The notes below the pieces were generated by a model. The model was not told the DNA's origin. It ran no database searches and saw only the letters and a program-made list of their open reading frames with translations. 34,940 nt of DNA. Origin: Pseudomonadota bacterium (GTDB taxonomy: Bacteria > Pseudomonadota > Gammaproteobacteria > Xanthomonadales > Xanthomonadaceae). Made by a program: the position numbers and the translations under genes. The DNA lies in the NCBI GenBank assembly GCA_018241125.1, contig JAFEEL010000024.1, positions 1 to 34,940 on the forward strand. The letters are read 5' to 3'. This document shows, one piece after another, positions 34,905-34,940 of the stretch (position 1 is the stretch's first letter; each line of letters opens with the position of its first letter).

Positions 34905-34940
34905 CGTGGTTCGATCGCGGCCTCGGCCCCGATGCAGCCC
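34905..34940 (-). repeat. Partial palindromic repeat cut by the window edge
   Basis: CGTGGTTCGATCGCGGCCTC and the 16 bases that follow are identical to the start of the copy at 34687. The right end is outside the window. Confidence 0.7.

Overview
The window is GC-rich chromosomal DNA from a gammaproteobacterium of the Lysobacterales (Xanthomonadales) type. I infer this from the gene order (ispE-lolB-TPR gene divergent from hemA-prfA; cutA-dsbD-tlpA-aroQ-accB-accC; wrbA-DUF2069; a CIRCE-controlled groESL), from the protein sequences, and from the abundance of REP-like palindromes. Genus and species cannot be named from the sequence. Almost everything is housekeeping, arranged in tight operons with 4-bp ATGA or GTGA start/stop overlaps. 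Layout from left to right. 1-627 is a gene-poor edge next to tRNA-Gln. 628-3961 (minus) is tRNA-Gln, ispE, lolB and a TPR protein, divergent from hemA-prfA (4103-6470). 6471-6824 is a palindromic repeat cluster. 6825-9239 (plus) is a GNAT acetyltransferase, moaB, an XRE regulator and ppk2. 9243-11392 (minus) is acyP, a TlpA lipoprotein and a YihY/BrkB protein. 11393-11936 is a tandem palindrome array, followed by wrbA and a DUF2069 protein (plus). 12913-20884 (minus) is prmA, pssA, accC, a four-helix-bundle gene, accB, aroQ, a TlpA thioredoxin, dsbD and cutA. 21052-23433 is the groES-groEL operon with a candidate RpoH promoter, a sigma70 promoter, CIRCE and a terminator. 23489-25716 holds a SnoaL-like secreted protein, an outer-membrane barrel with a Cys-rich N terminus and a TlpA protein. 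25793-26456 is a scar made of an IS256-family transposase fragment and the 3' end of a group II intron. 26536-28505 is the end of tyrosine catabolism (FAH-family hydrolase, maiA). 28568-31181 is pilU divergent from a DUF4398 lipoprotein and an OmpA-like protein. 31550-33316 is ydcH and an M17 aminopeptidase. 33466-34617 (minus) is a CRISPR-associated NE0113-family CARF protein, the only defence-linked gene, with more palindromes running off the right edge. The most unusual structure is a pair of intercistronic elements. Between accB and accC, a four-helix-bundle (23S rRNA intervening-sequence family) gene is bracketed by two inverted arrays of the heptamer GTGAATC. Between groES and groEL the same inverted heptamer arrays occur around a 60-bp centre with no gene. 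In RNA each pair would fold into a stem of about 28 bp, like the stem that bounds 23S rRNA intervening sequences, so these may be IVS-like mRNA-processing or mobile elements inside essential operons. Other notable points are: a 61-bp palindrome family whose inner stems differ between copies but stay complementary; a REP-like palindrome that encodes part of the LolB signal peptide; a duplicated N-terminal domain in DsbD; a short coupled leader ORF repeating the first 13 residues of the FAH protein; and the apparent absence of prs next to tRNA-Gln.
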